Assembly: GCF_001573155.1 (NCBI RefSeq)
Contig: NZ_JRWG01000002.1
Span: 310,001-374,000, forward strand
Direction of reading: 5' to 3'
Source of the DNA: Aequorivita aquimaris
GTDB lineage: Bacteria; Bacteroidota; Bacteroidia; Flavobacteriales; Flavobacteriaceae
Length of the DNA stretch: 64,000 nucleotides
Under the pieces are notes generated by a model. That model was not told the DNA's origin, did no database searches, and worked only from the letters and a program-made list of their open reading frames with translations. Both the position numbers and the translations under genes were made by a program. Below are positions 62,191 to 64,000 of the stretch, piece by piece (position 1 is the first letter of the stretch; every line of letters begins with the position of its first letter).

Positions 62191-63378
62191 TTATTGCAAT
62201 AGCGCCTTGATACCAGGCAAGGTTTTTCCTTCAAGCATTTCCAGCATTGCGCCCCCTCCTGTAGATACGTAACTCACCTTATCTGCGAGGTTAAATTTTT
62301 GGACTGCCGCCACAGAATCACCGCCCCCGACTAGTGAAAAAGCTCCATTTTGAGTTGCCTTGGCTATAGTATTGCCCAAGATTTTGGTGCCTTCGGCAAA
62401 CTTCTCCATTTCAAAGACGCCCACAGGACCATTCCACAGAATAGTTTTGGAATTGATAAGTACCTCTGCAAAATTTTCATTCGTCATGGGCCCCACATCC
62501 AGCCCCATCCAGCCTTCCGGAATTTCATCTATAGCTGAAATTTTTGTATCGGCGGTCTCGGAAAAACTGTCGGCAATTACAGCGTCAACGGGCAAATGTA
62601 CCGAAACTTGCTTCTTCTTTGCTTCTTCCAAAATTTCCAAGGCAAGTTCCTGTTTATCATCTTCAACCAGAGAACTGCCTATTTTACCACCTTGGGCCTT
62701 TATAAATGTAAAAGCCATTCCACCACCGATAATCAAGTGGTCAATTTTATCGAGTATGTTTTCTATAATCGTGATTTTCGAGGAAACCTTCGCGCCTCCA
62801 ATAATAGCGGTAACCGGTTTTTCATTGGTTTCCAGCACTTTATTCACGTTTTCAATTTCCGAAGCAAGCAAAAGGCCGAAGCATTTGTTTTCAGGGAAAA
62901 ATTCAGCAATAATCGCTGTTGAAGCGTGGGCACGATGTGCAGTTCCAAAAGCGTCATTTACATATATATCTCCAAGTTTTGAGAGTTTTTCAGCAAACGC
63001 AGAGTCTCCTTTGGTTTCTTCTTCATAATAGCGCAGATTTTCCAGTAATAAAATTTCGCCAGATTTTAAATCGGCTACGGCGTTTTCTACCTTTTCCCCT
63101 ATACAATCATCTACAAATTTTACCTGTACTCCGAGAATGTTTGACAGTGGTTTCACAATATGTTGCAGGGAGAATTCCGATTCCCTATTTTTTGGCCTAC
63201 CAAGATGGGACATTAGTATACAACTACCGCCATCCTCAAGAATTTTGAGGATAGTAGGTTTTGCGGCGACCATTCGGGTGTCATCGGTTACGTTAAAGTC
63301 TTCATCGAGCGGCACGTTAAAATCCACACGAATCAAAGCCCTTTTGCTTTTAAAATTAATATCGTTAACTGTTTTCAT
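62191..63378 (-). CDS. pgk: Phosphoglycerate kinase
   Basis: Glycolytic/gluconeogenic kinase, 395 residues, standard length. [14 protein letters not shown] (17-30), [35 protein letters not shown] and the C-terminal [12 protein letters not shown] with [21 protein letters not shown] -7 element lies 19 bases before the ATG. Divergent from holB. Confidence 0.97.
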   Translation of the reverse strand: MKTVNDINFKSKRALIRVDFNVPLDEDFNVTDDTRMVAAKPTILKILEDGGSCILMSHLGRPKNRESEFSLQHIVKPLSNILGVQVKFVDDCIGEKVENAVADLKSGEILLLENLRYYEEETKGDSAFAEKLSKLGDIYVNDAFGTAHRAHASTAIIAEFFPENKCFGLLLASEIENVNKVLETNEKPVTAIIGGAKVSSKITIIENILDKIDHLIIGGGMAFTFIKAQGGKIGSSLVEDDKQELALEILEEAKKKQVSVHLPVDAVIADSFSETADTKISAIDEIPEGWMGLDVGPMTNENFAEVLINSKTILWNGPVGVFEMEKFAEGTKILGNTIAKATQNGAFSLVGGGDSVAAVQKFNLADKVSYVSTGGGAMLEMLEGKTLPGIKALLQ

Positions 63379-63396
63379 TCTTCAAAATTTTATCTG

Positions 63397-63404
63397 CAAA
63401 TATA
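63397..63404 (-). promoter_or_regulatory. Bacteroidota -7 element of pgk
   Basis: Minus strand TATATTTG, matching TAnnTTTG, 19 bases before the pgk ATG at 63378. No -33 TTG at the ideal distance. Confidence 0.55.
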
Positions 63405-63528
63405 GTTTTTTTGATGTTCCCCGCACGGCGGAATCTCGGGGTTAAATATAATTTTCAAAGGTTTGACAAGTAAATATGGAATATAAAATTTGCGCTTCAA
63501 GGAACTGTAAAATTGCTTAGATTTGCGA

Positions 63529-64000
63529 ATGGATTTTTCAGAAGTAATTGGTCACAAGCATATAAAATCTCACCTTGTAAAAACTGTTGAAAACGGCCGA
63601 ATCCCGCACGCACAGCTGTTTTCGGGCGTTAATGGCAGCGGTTTATTACCAATGGCAATAGCTTATGCGTCAGAGGTACTCAGTAGCCAATACGAAAAGG
63701 GCAGTGCCGAATATATTTCCTGCAGAAACAAGGTTTCAAAATTGATGCATCCGGATCTTCATTTTGTGTATCCTGTAAACACGAGTGATATCGCGAAAAA
63801 AAATGCTATTTCAGACAATTATGCTGAAGGTTGGCGCAATTTTGTTTTAAATAACCCGTACGCCTCTCTTTTTGAATGGCTACAGAGTCTGGGACTCGAG
63901 AAAAAACAAGGCAATATCAGCAAATATGAGGCTGAAAACATTTCAAAAAAACTATCATTAAAAGCTTTTGAGGGAGGTTATAAAGTGATGATTATCTGGA
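63529..64000 (+). CDS. holB: DNA polymerase III subunit delta' (partial, right edge)
   Basis: 157 codons from the ATG at 63529 to the window end. N-terminal MDFSEVIGHKHIKSHLVKTV and GRIPHAQLFSGVNGSGLLPMAIAYA correspond to the start of clamp-loader delta' proteins (VIGQ...L...R.PHA.LF.G..G.GK). The P-loop position reads GVNGSGL, lacking the Lys, as expected for the non-ATPase delta' of Bacteroidota. The HPDLHFVYPVN segment is also family-typical. C-terminus beyond 64000. Confidence 0.87.
   Translation, partial: MDFSEVIGHKHIKSHLVKTVENGRIPHAQLFSGVNGSGLLPMAIAYASEVLSSQYEKGSAEYISCRNKVSKLMHPDLHFVYPVNTSDIAKKNAISDNYAEGWRNFVLNNPYASLFEWLQSLGLEKKQGNISKYEAENISKKLSLKAFEGGYKVMIIW

Noticed and set aside
63518-63525. 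TAGATTTG as holB promoter
   Set aside because: It ends three bases before the ATG, so the transcript would begin inside the gene.

Overview
The window is a chromosomal segment of a Bacteroidota bacterium, almost certainly a member of the Flavobacteriaceae. The evidence is: a gliding/type IX secretion lipoprotein (PorW/SprE), a split F-type ATP synthase operon with the Bacteroidota-style extended subunit a, the ligase-associated DNA repair cassette, an OlsF-type two-domain acyltransferase, DUF6341/DUF6427/DUF4254/DUF4837 genes, and promoters of the Bacteroidota type (TTG about 18-21 bases before TAnnTTTG). TTG start codons are common. No tRNA, rRNA, CRISPR array, insertion sequence or prophage was seen.

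Layout. 1-3732 (minus): ligase-associated DNA damage cassette (MBL exonuclease, ATP-dependent ligase, DEXH helicase cut by the left edge). 3911-10075: TerB-like protein, fructose-1,6-bisphosphatase, GNAT acetyltransferase, aspartate kinase, OlsF-like lipid acyltransferase, DUF5995 protein. 10126-13712 (minus): small accessory-type genes (two lipoproteins, two VOC proteins, TM2 protein, hydroxyacid dehydrogenase, cupin). 13792-22655 (minus): PorW/SprE, bactofilin, AtpZ, DUF6168-like protein, then atpB-E-F-H-A-G; atpD and atpC are absent. 22848-23888: PaaE-like flavin/2Fe-2S reductase. 23889-24357: gene-free gap with an 11-bp tandem repeat. 24358-30261: GT9 glycosyltransferase, DUF4254, an adenine methyltransferase with a PD-(D/E)XK nuclease-like partner, DUF6427, DUF6341 and purD.

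30381-54958 is a large surface polysaccharide locus. Its outer parts carry widely conserved functions: CapK-like ligase, wecB, GT4, polyprenyl glycosylphosphotransferase, UDP-xylose synthase and ugd on one side, rfbA/B/C/D on the other. The AT-rich middle carries two O-antigen ligase/polymerase-like proteins, another polytopic membrane protein, a flippase, an AlgX-like/MBOAT O-acetylation pair, a sialyltransferase-like protein and a nonulosonic acid cassette (NeuB-like synthase, KdsC-like phosphatase, SpsF-like cytidylyltransferase). 54961-63378: DUF6909, GH3, M23 peptidase, TatA, DUF4837, MltD-like transglycosylase and pgk. A partial holB follows at the right edge.

The most striking feature is a run of 13 G (coding strand) at 43240-43252 inside the MBOAT O-acetyltransferase gene. 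As sequenced the gene is frameshifted. Removing one G restores a single 438-residue reading frame with both expected histidines. This looks like a phase-variable switch for polysaccharide O-acetylation. Second is the nuclease/methyltransferase pair, joined by 4-base overlaps to a housekeeping gene, whose methyltransferase stop codon lies inside a dispersed-type palindrome. Several other intergenic palindromes and short tandem repeats occur, three of them within the ATP synthase operon.
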